Below are positions 43,528 to 52,279 of a stretch of 64,000 nt of DNA, piece by piece; the stretch's first letter is position 1; each line of letters opens with the position of its first letter. The notes under the pieces were generated by a model, which saw only the letters and a list, made by a program, of their open reading frames with translations, had not been told where the DNA came from and made no database searches. A program made the position numbers and the translations under genes. This stretch comes from Candidatus Accumulibacter conexus (GTDB taxonomy: Bacteria; Pseudomonadota; Gammaproteobacteria; Burkholderiales; Rhodocyclaceae): contig JAGFNJ010000001.1 of NCBI GenBank assembly GCA_017592775.1, forward strand, positions 62,001-126,000, given 5' to 3'.

Positions 43528-45033
43528 TCAGTCCCTGGTGAAGCGGCGGTACTGCACGGCTTCGGCAACGTGCTGCGCTTCGATCGCGGCGCTGCCAGCG
43601 AGGTCGGCGATCGTCCGCGCGACCCTGAGCAGGCGATGGAAGGAGCGCGCCGAGAGGTCGAGACGATTGATCGCCTGTTTCAGCAGGGTCGTCGCTGCCG
43701 CCTGTGGCTGGCAGTACTGGTCGATCTCGCGGGGGCTCAGGCGTGCGTTGGCCTTTCCCTGCCGGCTCATCTGTCGTTCCCGAGCGGCGGCGACGCGCGC
43801 GCGAACCGCCGCCGACGCCTCGCCATCGGGCGCCTGCTGCAGTACCTCGGCGGGCACGGCGGGAACCTCGAGCTGCAGGTCGATACGGTCGAGCAGTGGC
43901 CCCGAGAGCTTGCTGCGGTAGCGCAGAATCTGGTCCGGGGTGCAGCGGCAGCGGCCGCGCGAATCGCCGTGATAACCACATGGGCAAGGATTCATCGCCG
44001 CGACGAGCTGGAACTGCGCCGGGAACTCCGCCTGCCGGGCAGCACGCGAGATGTGGATGCGTCCGGAATCGAGCGGTTCGCGCAGGGCTTCGAGAACCCG
44101 CCGGTCGAACTCCGGGAGTTCATCGAGGAAGAGGACGCCCTGGTGTGCCAGCGAGATCTCGCCCGGGCGCGGCACGCAGCCACCGCCAACCAGCGCTGCC
44201 GAAGAAGCCGTGTGGTGCGGTGCGCGGTAGGGATGATGGCGGAAGATCTGCGGCCGAAACTGACCGGCGAGCGACAGCACGGCGGCCGATTCGAGCGCTG
44301 CCGCCGTCGTCATCGGCGGCAGCAGACCCGGCAGCCGGCTGGCGAGCATCGACTTCCCGGTTCCCGGGGGGCCGGCGAAGAGGATCGAATGCCCGCCCGC
44401 GGCGGCGATCTCGAGTCCGCGCTTGGCCTGCGCCTGGCCGCGTACCTCGGCGAGATCGGGGTAGGCACCGTCGCCATCGCCGTCGTTGTTCTCGCGCGCC
44501 GCTTCGTACGCCGACAACGCTGCCTGCCCGGTCAGGTGTGCACACACCTCGAGCAGGCTGGCAGCCGCCAGGATCGGTACCTTGCCCGCCAGCGCCGCCT
44601 CACGCGCGCTGGTGGCCGGCAAGACGAAGCTGCGGCCGCTGTCACCCATCGCCAGCACCATCGCCAGGGCGCCACGAACCGGTCGCAGTTCGCCCGAAAG
44701 TGACAGTTCGCCGGCGAATTCGTGTTCCGCAAGCGTCCGCGACGGGAGCTGGCCCGACGCGGCCAGGATGCCGAGCGCGATGGGCAGGTCGAAACGTCCC
44801 GATTCCTTGGGCAGGTCGGCCGGCGCGAGGTTGACCGTGATGCGTTTGCGGGGGAACTCGAAACCGGAGTTCTGCAGCGCAGCACGCACTCGGTCACGCG
44901 CTTCCTTGACTTCGGTATCCGGCAGCCCGACCAGCGTCAGGTTTGGCAGGCCGCTGGCCAGATGCACTTCGACGGCAACCTGCGGCGCGGTCAATCCGTC
45001 GAGACCGCGGCTGTGGACGATGGCGAGGGACAC
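43528..45033 (-). CDS. comM: Mg-chelatase-like AAA ATPase ComM/YifB
   Basis: ComM is a hexameric helicase-type ATPase that promotes branch migration during natural transformation. The 501 residues show the N-terminal substrate domain (MSLAIVHSRGLDGLTAPQV, LPNLTLVGLPDTEVKEARDR), a P-loop (ILFAGPPGTGKSMLASRLPG), Walker B (HQGVLFLDELPEFDRRVLEA) and the cysteine cluster CPCGYHGD...CRC. The GTG at 45033 gives the family start; frame continues to 45081 without homology. The presence of comM does not by itself show competence. The 208 bp downstream of it hold no gene. Confidence 0.93.
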   Translation of the reverse strand: MSLAIVHSRGLDGLTAPQVAVEVHLASGLPNLTLVGLPDTEVKEARDRVRAALQNSGFEFPRKRITVNLAPADLPKESGRFDLPIALGILAASGQLPSRTLAEHEFAGELSLSGELRPVRGALAMVLAMGDSGRSFVLPATSAREAALAGKVPILAAASLLEVCAHLTGQAALSAYEAARENNDGDGDGAYPDLAEVRGQAQAKRGLEIAAAGGHSILFAGPPGTGKSMLASRLPGLLPPMTTAAALESAAVLSLAGQFRPQIFRHHPYRAPHHTASSAALVGGGCVPRPGEISLAHQGVLFLDELPEFDRRVLEALREPLDSGRIHISRAARQAEFPAQFQLVAAMNPCPCGYHGDSRGRCRCTPDQILRYRSKLSGPLLDRIDLQLEVPAVPAEVLQQAPDGEASAAVRARVAAARERQMSRQGKANARLSPREIDQYCQPQAAATTLLKQAINRLDLSARSFHRLLRVARTIADLAGSAAIEAQHVAEAVQYRRFTRD

Positions 45034-45109
45034 TGGGCGGCGTTGCGCTGGCACGACGACGGACGAGCTGCCGTGTCGCACGACCCGGCAGCATGCCGAG
45101 TCGCTGCTC

Positions 45110-45355
45110 TCAGTCGGGCTGTGCCGGTGGATTCTCCAGACGTTCGAGCCGCTCTTCGAGCGCCTTCAGTTTCTCGCGTGTGCGTTGCAGCACCTGCGTC
45201 TGGATGTCGAATTCCTCGCGACTGACCAGATCGAGTTTGGCGAACACGCTGGCGAGGAGCGCGCGCGCGTTCCGTTCGATGTCTGCTGCCGGACTGGCGG
45301 CAATGATGCTGCCAAGGCGCTGGCCGATTTCTTCAAGGATCCTGGGGTCGAGCAT
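45110..45355 (-). CDS. ubiK: Ubiquinone biosynthesis accessory factor UbiK (YqiC/BMFP family)
   Basis: UbiK is a small trimeric coiled-coil protein that binds UbiJ and helps the aerobic ubiquinone complex. The 81 residues start MLDPRILEEIGQRLGSIIAA, continue with SPAADIERNARALLASVFAK and KLDLVSREEFDIQTQVLQRT, and end in a C-terminal coiled coil rich in Leu and Glu (LKALEERLERLE). The ATG at 45355 matches the family start. In proteobacteria it often lies between glnK and comM, exactly as here. Confidence 0.92.
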   Translation of the reverse strand: MLDPRILEEIGQRLGSIIAASPAADIERNARALLASVFAKLDLVSREEFDIQTQVLQRTREKLKALEERLERLENPPAQPD

Positions 45356-45427
45356 GGTTTTCACCGTCGGAGCAAGGAGTGGCTGGGTGAATCGAGTGTA
45401 GCACAGAGATGCCGCGCGCCAGGCCAC

Positions 45428-45442
45428 GCACCACAGCGGTGC
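45428..45442 (+). promoter_or_regulatory. NtrC-binding site upstream of glnK
   Basis: GCACCACAGCGGTGC matches the NtrC consensus GCACC-N5-GGTGC exactly. The symmetry extends to eight bases per arm (CACGCACC / GGTGCGTG, 45425-45445). Its centre lies about 104 bp before the -24 element, a usual enhancer distance. Confidence 0.8.
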
Positions 45443-45537
45443 GTGGCGGCGATGAATTGTTCTATGGCAGTGCAGCAGAGCCGCGGGTTGGCTTCATGCA
45501 GGGCTTCAAGTCATTGAGCCATCGATATAAATCGTTG

Positions 45538-45553
45538 TGGCACGAATTCTGCT
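45538..45553 (+). promoter_or_regulatory. Sigma-54 promoter of glnK-amtB
   Basis: TGGCACGAATTCTGCT matches TGGCACG-N4-TTGCW with GG and GC exactly 10 bases apart; only one -12 base differs. Together with the NtrC site it forms a standard nitrogen-regulated promoter. Transcription should start near 45564, leaving a leader of about 219 bases before glnK. Confidence 0.87.
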
Positions 45554-45589
45554 TGGTGACTGCCGGGATCATTTTTCGAGGCCAAGACC

Positions 45590-46121
<532 letters not shown>

Positions 46122-46131
46122 GGAGTAGATC

Positions 46132-47616
46132 ATGAAGCGCATATTTGCAGTTCTGGCCCTGCTCGGAGCAGTCGCTGCCGGCAGTCCGGCGTGGGCTGAC
46201 GACAAGCCGACGGTGGCCCCCGCCGCAACTTCGGCGACGGCCGCGACGCTTGCGGTGCCGGCCGTCGTCGCCACCGAAGCTGCCGCCCCAGCCACTGCCC
46301 CGGCAGCGGTTGCCAACAAGGGCGACAACGCCTGGGTGATGACCAGCGCCGCGTTGGTCATCCTGATGTCCATTCCCGGCCTGGCGCTCTTCTACGGTGG
46401 CCTGGTGCGCAGCAAGAACATGCTCTCGGTGCTGATGCAGGTCTTCGTCACCTTCTCGTTGATCAGCGTGCTCTGGGTGGTCTACGGCTACTCGCTGGCA
46501 TTCACCGAGGGTGGAGGCTTCTTTGGCGTCTTCGACAAACTGTTCCTGAAGGGGATCACCGTCGACTCGGTCGCTGCGACCTTCTCCAAGGGGGTGGTCA
46601 TCTCCGAACTCGCCTACGTCATCTTCCAGGGCGCTTTCGCGGCGATTACCTGCGGGCTGATCGTCGGCGCCTTTGCCGAACGGGCCAAGTTTGCCGCCAT
46701 CCTGGTCTTCATGGTGATCTGGTTCTCGCTCTCCTACCTGCCGATGGCACACATGGTGTGGTACTGGGCCGGCCCGGACGCCTACGTCGACGCGGCAGCC
46801 GGCGAGGCGGCCGGCAAGACGGCCGGCTTCCTCTTCCAGAAGGGTGCGCTCGACTTCGCCGGTGGCACAGTGGTGCACATCAACGCCGCCATCGCCGGCC
46901 TCATCGGCGCCATCGTCATCGGCAAGCGGATCGGCTACGGGCGTGAGTCGATGGCGCCGCACAGCCTGACCTTCACGATGATCGGTGCCTCGCTGCTGTG
47001 GTTCGGCTGGTTCGGCTTCAACGCCGGCTCGGCGCTCGAGGCGAGCGGTGGCGCTGCTCTGGCGATGGTCAACACCTGGGTGGCGACTGCCTGCGCGGCG
47101 ATGTCCTGGATGCTGGCGGAATGGATGCTGAAAGGCAAGCCGTCGATGCTCGGTGCTGCCTCCGGTGCGGTTGCCGGCCTGGTGGCGATCACCCCGGCGG
47201 CCGGCTTCGTCGGCGTCATGGGCGCCATCTGCATCGGCCTGCTGGCGGGCGTGATCTGCCTCTGGGGCGTCAATGGCCTGAAGCACATGCTCGGTGCAGA
47301 CGATTCGCTCGACGTCTTTGGCGTGCATGGCGTTGGCGGCATTCTCGGTGCGATCCTCACCGGCGTCTTCGCTGATCCCGCGCTTGGTGGAACGGGTGTC
47401 TACGACTATGTCGCCAACAAGGTCGGCGACTACGACATGACGGCCCAGCTGATCAGCCAGTTGTGGGGTGTCGGAACGGTCATCGTCTGGTCCGGCGTCG
47501 TCTCGCTGGTGGCGTTCAAGCTGGTGGATATGGTCATCGGTCTGCGCGTGCCGGAAGAAGAGGAACGCGAAGGACTCGACATCACGTCACACGGCGAAAC
47601 GGCCTACCACCACTGA
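46132..47616 (+). CDS. amtB: Ammonium transporter AmtB
   Basis: AmtB is a trimeric ammonium channel gated by GlnK. The 494 residues begin with a cleavable signal peptide (MKRIFAVLALLGAVAAGSPA), an Ala/Pro/Thr-rich spacer and about eleven membrane segments. The twin pore histidines are in VVHINAAIAG and DVFGVHGVGGILG, and ALFYGGLVRSKNMLSVLMQV marks the family. The C-terminal tail (GLRVPEEEEREGLDITSHGE) is the GlnK-binding kind. It is longer than the stand-alone amt at 37438. A strong terminator ends the operon. Confidence 0.96.
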   Translation: MKRIFAVLALLGAVAAGSPAWADDKPTVAPAATSATAATLAVPAVVATEAAAPATAPAAVANKGDNAWVMTSAALVILMSIPGLALFYGGLVRSKNMLSVLMQVFVTFSLISVLWVVYGYSLAFTEGGGFFGVFDKLFLKGITVDSVAATFSKGVVISELAYVIFQGAFAAITCGLIVGAFAERAKFAAILVFMVIWFSLSYLPMAHMVWYWAGPDAYVDAAAGEAAGKTAGFLFQKGALDFAGGTVVHINAAIAGLIGAIVIGKRIGYGRESMAPHSLTFTMIGASLLWFGWFGFNAGSALEASGGAALAMVNTWVATACAAMSWMLAEWMLKGKPSMLGAASGAVAGLVAITPAAGFVGVMGAICIGLLAGVICLWGVNGLKHMLGADDSLDVFGVHGVGGILGAILTGVFADPALGGTGVYDYVANKVGDYDMTAQLISQLWGVGTVIVWSGVVSLVAFKLVDMVIGLRVPEEEEREGLDITSHGETAYHH

Positions 47617-47646
47617 GCCGGACGGGTTTCAAGTCTCTCCCCTTTC

Positions 47647-47678
47647 GGGGCGCTCTCGTGGCGCCCCGTTTTTTTTTG
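47647..47678 (+). terminator. Rho-independent terminator after amtB
   Basis: A perfect seven-pair stem (GGGGCGC / GCGCCCC) with a seven-base loop is followed by G and ten Ts. It ends the glnK-amtB operon and is the strongest terminator in the window. Confidence 0.93.
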
Positions 47679-47744
47679 GCGTATCGAGAGACCTCTGGTC
47701 ACTGAAGTCATGACCGTTGCCGCCATCCCGGGCAGCCCACAAAT

Positions 47745-48020
47745 TCACTGCAGATTGTGCGCCGCGAGCATGACCACCTTGCCGGCCAGGAAGCTGACGC
47801 GAATGCCGCGTTCGTGGTTGCCCCAGGAGCAGTTGCGCAGACCGACCATCTCGTCGCAGCTTGCCGGATCACCGACGATCTCCCGGACTTCCTCGTAGGA
47901 CTGGCCGACCCGCAGGCGATTGAAGTTGTCGAGGCTGACTTTCTGGCTGCACGCCAGCAGCAGCATCGTCAGCACGGCGACCGCCCTCATGCGGCCGCGC
48001 TGCCGGTGGCTGACACTCAT
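47745..48020 (-). CDS. Small lipoprotein, SmpA/OmlA-like
   Basis: This 91-residue product has a signal ending TMLLLAC and a short mature part with LDNFNRLRVGQSYEEVREIV and GDPASCDEMVGLRNCSWGNH, ending in an exposed strand (IRVSFLAGKVVMLAAHNLQ). The pattern 'GQSYEEVREIVGDP' is the SmpA/OmlA repeat that recurs in small envelope lipoproteins. Two cysteines in the mature part may pair. AGGGAG lies eight bases before the ATG. It stands 33 bp after the dnaE stop in the same direction. Its function is unknown. Confidence 0.75.
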   Translation of the reverse strand: MSVSHRQRGRMRAVAVLTMLLLACSQKVSLDNFNRLRVGQSYEEVREIVGDPASCDEMVGLRNCSWGNHERGIRVSFLAGKVVMLAAHNLQ

Positions 48021-48053
48021 CGGTATTCTCCCTGACTGCTGCCGGCGATCATC

Positions 48054-51000
48054 TCAGGCATAGTCGACACGCACATTGTCGCTGCTCAACCATTCGCGCA
48101 GCGCCTGCAGCAGGGCGTCCTCGAGCCGCACCCGGCTGGCGTCGCCAAAGACCAGTTCGCAGCTCGCTTCGGCATTGTGGTAGCTCAGGCGGACCGGGCA
48201 CTCGCCTGGGGTGTAGGGTGCCAGCAGGCTGCGCAGCCGCTGCACGGCGTGGCGGGAGTTGCTGCCGCCGGCCTGGCCGTTGAGCGACAGCCGCAGCTGG
48301 CGGGCGAAACGGCCACGGGCTTCGGCGAGCGTCAGCAGCCGCTCGGCGACGACCTTGACGCGCCCTTCGCCGGCGAAATCGTCACGCTGGATGCGTCCTT
48401 CGACGACGAGCACCTCGTCCTCCCCGATCTTCGCCCGTTCGCTCTCGAGCAGCTCGTTGAACACCGAGACTTCGAGCGAAGTGCTGCCGTCGTCGAGCTG
48501 GATGAACGCCATCCTGCCGCGCGCCGTGATCTTGCTGCGCACGGCGACGACCAGCCCGGCGAGCAGCTGGCTTTCCTTGCGCGCTTCGAGTGCCGCCAGC
48601 GGCCGGCGGACGAAATGGGCGATCTCGGCCTGTACGGCGCGGAACGGGTGGCCGGAAAAGTAGAAGCCGAGGGCCAGCTTCTCCTCGTTGAGTTGCTGTC
48701 GCTCGCTCCATGGCGGCGCCTCGACATACTGCGGACCATGGCTGCGGGCAGCGTCGCCAGTGTCGTCCAGCAGGTCGAAGAGGCTGACCTGCATGGCATT
48801 GCGTTCCGCCTGCTCGGCCGCCTCCATGGCGATGCCGACGGAGGCGAGCAGGCGCGCGCGCTGGCGGTCGAGGGTGTCGAAAGCGCCGGCGCGGATCAGC
48901 GCTTCGATCGTCCGGCGGTTGACCAGGCGCTTGTCGACGCGCAGGCAGAAGTCGAAGAGGTCCTTGAACGGGCCGTTGGCGGTGCGGGCGCGGATGATCG
49001 CCGTCACCGCCTGTTCGCCGGTGCCCTTGACGGCGCCGAGGCCGTAGCGGATGGTCTTGCGATCGACCGGGGTGAAGCGGTATTCGGAGGCGTTGACGTC
49101 GGGACCGAGAATCGTCAGTCCGTTGGCCAGTGCGTCATCGTGGAAGATCTTGACGGTATCGGTGAGGTCCATTTCGGACGACAGCGTCGCCGCCATGAAG
49201 GCTGCGCAGTGGTGTGCCTTGAGCCATGCCGTGTGGTAGGTGACGACGGCGTAGGCGGCGGTGTGCGACTTGTTGAAGCCGTACTCGGCGAACTTCTCCA
49301 TCAGGTCGAAGAGCTGCATCGCCAGCTTCTCGTCGTGCCCCTTGTTGCGCGCTCCTTCCCGCATCAGGTCGCGGTGCAGCGCCATTTCCTCGGCTTTCTT
49401 CTTGCCCATCGCCCGGCGCAGCAGGTCGGCGGCGCCCAGCGTGTAGCCGCCGATGATCTGCGCGATCTGCATCACCTGTTCCTGATAGACGATGACGCCG
49501 TAGGTGGGCTCGAGACAGGCCCTGAGATCGTCGATGTAGTAATCGATCCTCTGCTGCCCCTTCTTGCGCAGGATGAAGTCGTCCACCATCCCCGAACCGA
49601 GCGGGCCCGGGCGATAGAGCGCGAGGACGGCGATGATGTCCTCGAAGCGGTCCGGCGCCAGCTTGCGCACGAGCTTCTTCATGCCCTCGGATTCGACCTG
49701 GAAGATCGCCGTCGTATTGCCGTCCTTGAGAATCTGGTAGGCCTGCGGATCGTCGAAGGCGAGCGCTTCGAGGTTCGGGCGTTCGCCGGTCAGCCGTTCG
49801 ACGTACTGCAAGGCGAGCTCGATGATCGTCAGGTTGCGCAGTCCGAGGAAGTCGAACTTGACCAGACCGATCTTCTCGACGTCGTCCTTGTCGAACTGCG
49901 ACACCACTGAACCACCGCCATCGGCCGAGTACACCGGACAGAAGTCGGTCAGCTTGCCGGGGGCGATGAGGACCCCGCCAGCGTGCATGCCGACGTTGCG
50001 CGTCAGGTCCTCCAAGCGGCCGGCGAGATCGAAGAGCTGCCGCACCTCCTCCTCACTGTCGAGCCGCGCCTGCAGCTGCGGCTCGGCGGCGAGCGCCTTC
50101 GCCAGCGACAGCGGCTTGTTGGTTTCGACCGGGATCAGCTTCGACAACTGGTCACAGAAGTTGTACGGCAGATCGAGTACCCGGCCGACGTCGCGAATCA
50201 CCGCCTTCGACGACATCGTGCCGAAAGTGACGATCTGCGCCACGGCCGCGGTACCGTACTTCTGGCGCACGTATTCGATGACCCGCCAGCGGTTGTCCTG
50301 GCAGAAATCGATGTCGAAGTCGGGCATCGACACCCGCTCGGGATTGAGGAAGCGCTCGAAGAGCAGCGCGTAGCGCAGGGGATCGAGGTCGGTGATGCCG
50401 AGCGCGTAGGCAACCACCGAGCCGGCGCCCGAGCCGCGCCCCGGGCCGACCGGACAGCCGTTGCGTTTTGCCCAGTTGATGAAGTCGGCGACGATCAGGA
50501 AGTAGCCCGGAAAGCCCATCTGGACGATCGTATCGGTCTCGAGCTGCAGGCGTGCGTCGTACGGCGGACGCTCCGCCTGACGCACCGTGGCATCGGGGAA
50601 GAGCTGTTGCAGGCGCTGCTCGAGGCCGGCCACTGCCTGCTGGCGCAGGTAGTCGGCAAGCGTCACTCTTGGCGGCGTCGGGAAATCCGGCAGGTAGCTC
50701 TTGCCGAGGGTGACCTGCAGGTTGCAGCGCTTGGCGATCTCGACCGAGTTGGCGAGTGCCGCCGGGTAATCGGCAAACAGCTCGACCATCTCTTCGCTGC
50801 TCTTGAAGTACTGTTCCTCGCTGTAGAGGCGTGGTCGGCGCGCGTCGCCGAGCATGTAGCCTTCGGCGATGCAGACCCGCGCCTCGTGCGCGGTGAAGTC
50901 CTCGCGATCGAGAAACTGGATCGGGTGCGTGGCGACCAGCGGCAGCCCGAGTTCGGCCGCCAGGTCGGCGGTGGCAGCAACGAGGAACTCCTGCTGCGCC

Positions 51001-51530
51001 AGCAGCCCCGGGCGCTGGACTTCGAGGTAGAAGGCGTCGGCGAACAGCTCGCTCCACTGCCGGGCGCGCTCGGCAGCCTGGTCGCGGTGGCCCTGCAGCA
51101 GGGCCTCTCCGACATCGCCCGCAGCGGCACCGGAGAGCGCGATCAGCCCGTCCACCCCGACTTCGCGCAGCATCCGGCGGCTGATCTCCGCCCGGCCGCG
51201 TACGCGTGGCGCCAGGTAAGCGCGCGACAGCAGCTCGCAAAGCTGCAGGTAGCCGCGCTGCGAGCGGCAGAGCAGGAGCAGCCGATGCGGACGATCGGCA
51301 TCGGCCTCGTTGGCAATGAACACGTCGCAGCCGAACAGCGGCTTGATTCCCTTGCTGCGTGCCGCCGAATGGAACTTGACGAGGGCAAAGACGTTGGCCA
51401 GATCGGTCAGCGCCAGCGCCGGCATGCCGCAGGCGGCGGCGCGGGCGACGGCAGCATCGAGACGGACGATGCCGTCGGTGATCGAGTACTCGCTGTGCAG
51501 GCGAAGGTGGATGTACGGCGTCTCGGACAT
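48054..51530 (-). CDS. dnaE: DNA polymerase III alpha subunit
   Basis: DnaE is the replicative polymerase. The 1158 residues contain an N-terminal PHP domain (HLRLHSEYSITDGIVRL), the catalytic palm with PDFDIDFCQDNRW and the VGPGRGSGAGSVVAYALGIT block. Also present are the fingers region (FDFLGLRNLTII, YRPGPLGSGMVDDFI), the helix-hairpin-helix region, an OB domain near 970-1050 (LAGLVVAVRSKITARGRMAF), and a C-terminal tail. The length is normal for a proteobacterial DnaE1. No damage is seen. Confidence 0.97.
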   Translation of the reverse strand: MSETPYIHLRLHSEYSITDGIVRLDAAVARAAACGMPALALTDLANVFALVKFHSAARSKGIKPLFGCDVFIANEADADRPHRLLLLCRSQRGYLQLCELLSRAYLAPRVRGRAEISRRMLREVGVDGLIALSGAAAGDVGEALLQGHRDQAAERARQWSELFADAFYLEVQRPGLLAQQEFLVAATADLAAELGLPLVATHPIQFLDREDFTAHEARVCIAEGYMLGDARRPRLYSEEQYFKSSEEMVELFADYPAALANSVEIAKRCNLQVTLGKSYLPDFPTPPRVTLADYLRQQAVAGLEQRLQQLFPDATVRQAERPPYDARLQLETDTIVQMGFPGYFLIVADFINWAKRNGCPVGPGRGSGAGSVVAYALGITDLDPLRYALLFERFLNPERVSMPDFDIDFCQDNRWRVIEYVRQKYGTAAVAQIVTFGTMSSKAVIRDVGRVLDLPYNFCDQLSKLIPVETNKPLSLAKALAAEPQLQARLDSEEEVRQLFDLAGRLEDLTRNVGMHAGGVLIAPGKLTDFCPVYSADGGGSVVSQFDKDDVEKIGLVKFDFLGLRNLTIIELALQYVERLTGERPNLEALAFDDPQAYQILKDGNTTAIFQVESEGMKKLVRKLAPDRFEDIIAVLALYRPGPLGSGMVDDFILRKKGQQRIDYYIDDLRACLEPTYGVIVYQEQVMQIAQIIGGYTLGAADLLRRAMGKKKAEEMALHRDLMREGARNKGHDEKLAMQLFDLMEKFAEYGFNKSHTAAYAVVTYHTAWLKAHHCAAFMAATLSSEMDLTDTVKIFHDDALANGLTILGPDVNASEYRFTPVDRKTIRYGLGAVKGTGEQAVTAIIRARTANGPFKDLFDFCLRVDKRLVNRRTIEALIRAGAFDTLDRQRARLLASVGIAMEAAEQAERNAMQVSLFDLLDDTGDAARSHGPQYVEAPPWSERQQLNEEKLALGFYFSGHPFRAVQAEIAHFVRRPLAALEARKESQLLAGLVVAVRSKITARGRMAFIQLDDGSTSLEVSVFNELLESERAKIGEDEVLVVEGRIQRDDFAGEGRVKVVAERLLTLAEARGRFARQLRLSLNGQAGGSNSRHAVQRLRSLLAPYTPGECPVRLSYHNAEASCELVFGDASRVRLEDALLQALREWLSSDNVRVDYA

Positions 51531-51629
51531 GCGCGCATTCTACTCCGGGGCGCGCTTCAGCAGACGCCAGGCGGGCGGTGCGACGCGGAGCCCGGCGTTG
51601 GCGATGGTGCCGGCCCGTAAGGCGGCCTT

Positions 51630-51647
51630 CCCCGGATCGATCCGGGG
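51630..51647. repeat. 18-bp perfect palindrome between parA and dnaE
   Basis: CCCCGGATCGATCCGGGG is an uninterrupted perfect palindrome starting 9 bp beyond the parA stop. As RNA it could fold into a seven-pair stem with a TCGA loop, but no T-run follows on either strand. It may be a weak transcript end or a protein-binding site. Confidence 0.6.
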
Positions 51648-51655
51648 GTGGCGGC

Positions 51656-52279
51656 TCAGCTATTGACCCAGTCGATGATCGGTTGCCACTGCTCGAGGTC
51701 CTTCGCTGCGCGTGATGCCGAGAGGTCGAACATGGTCATGCCGTGCATCGTCGTCTGGACATAGAGCTGCGTCGTCCGGAGATGCGTCAGCACCGGCAGG
51801 TCGTACTGGGCGAGAAAGCGTTCGAGTTCGGCGGCGGCGCGGGTGCGCGGATCGACGCGCATGCCGACGACGGCAACGAACGCCTGTTCGTTGCGCACCG
51901 CCTTTTCTTCCAGCAGCACGTCGAGAAAGTGGCGGGTGGCGAGAATGTCGAACAGCGAGGGCTGCACCGGCACCAGCACCCGGTTGACCTGCTTGACGAC
52001 CGTGTCGAGCGCCTTGCCGTGGAGGCCGGCGGGCGTGTCGAGGATGACGTGCGTGGTCCCTTTCGGCGGCTTGGCCGTCTTGCCGGGTTCGATCTCCCAA
52101 CTGCGAATGGTCGGCAGCAGCGATGGCCGCAGGTGCAGCCATTCACGCGAAGATTGCTGACGATCGACGTCGCCGAGCATCACGCGATGACCGCAGCGCG
52201 CCAGATGGCCGGCGAGATTGACCGCCAGCGTCGATTTTCCCGACCCGCCCTTGGGATTGGCAATCAAAAAGGATTTCAT
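51656..52279 (-). CDS. Orphan ParA-family ATPase
   Basis: This 207-residue protein has the deviant Walker A motif of the ParA/MinD group (ANPKGGSGKSTLAVNLAGHL) with both lysines. It also has the Walker A' Asp in LGDVDRQQSSREWL, a Walker B region (THVILDTPAGLHG), and the VLVPVQPSLFDILATRHFLD block. There is no N-terminal helix-turn-helix, so it is of the short class used for positioning plasmids or protein complexes. No parB, parS consensus or carboxysome gene is nearby. The start overlaps the end of the TAXI gene by 4 bp, so it is translated with that gene. Confidence 0.88.
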   Translation of the reverse strand: MKSFLIANPKGGSGKSTLAVNLAGHLARCGHRVMLGDVDRQQSSREWLHLRPSLLPTIRSWEIEPGKTAKPPKGTTHVILDTPAGLHGKALDTVVKQVNRVLVPVQPSLFDILATRHFLDVLLEEKAVRNEQAFVAVVGMRVDPRTRAAAELERFLAQYDLPVLTHLRTTQLYVQTTMHGMTMFDLSASRAAKDLEQWQPIIDWVNS

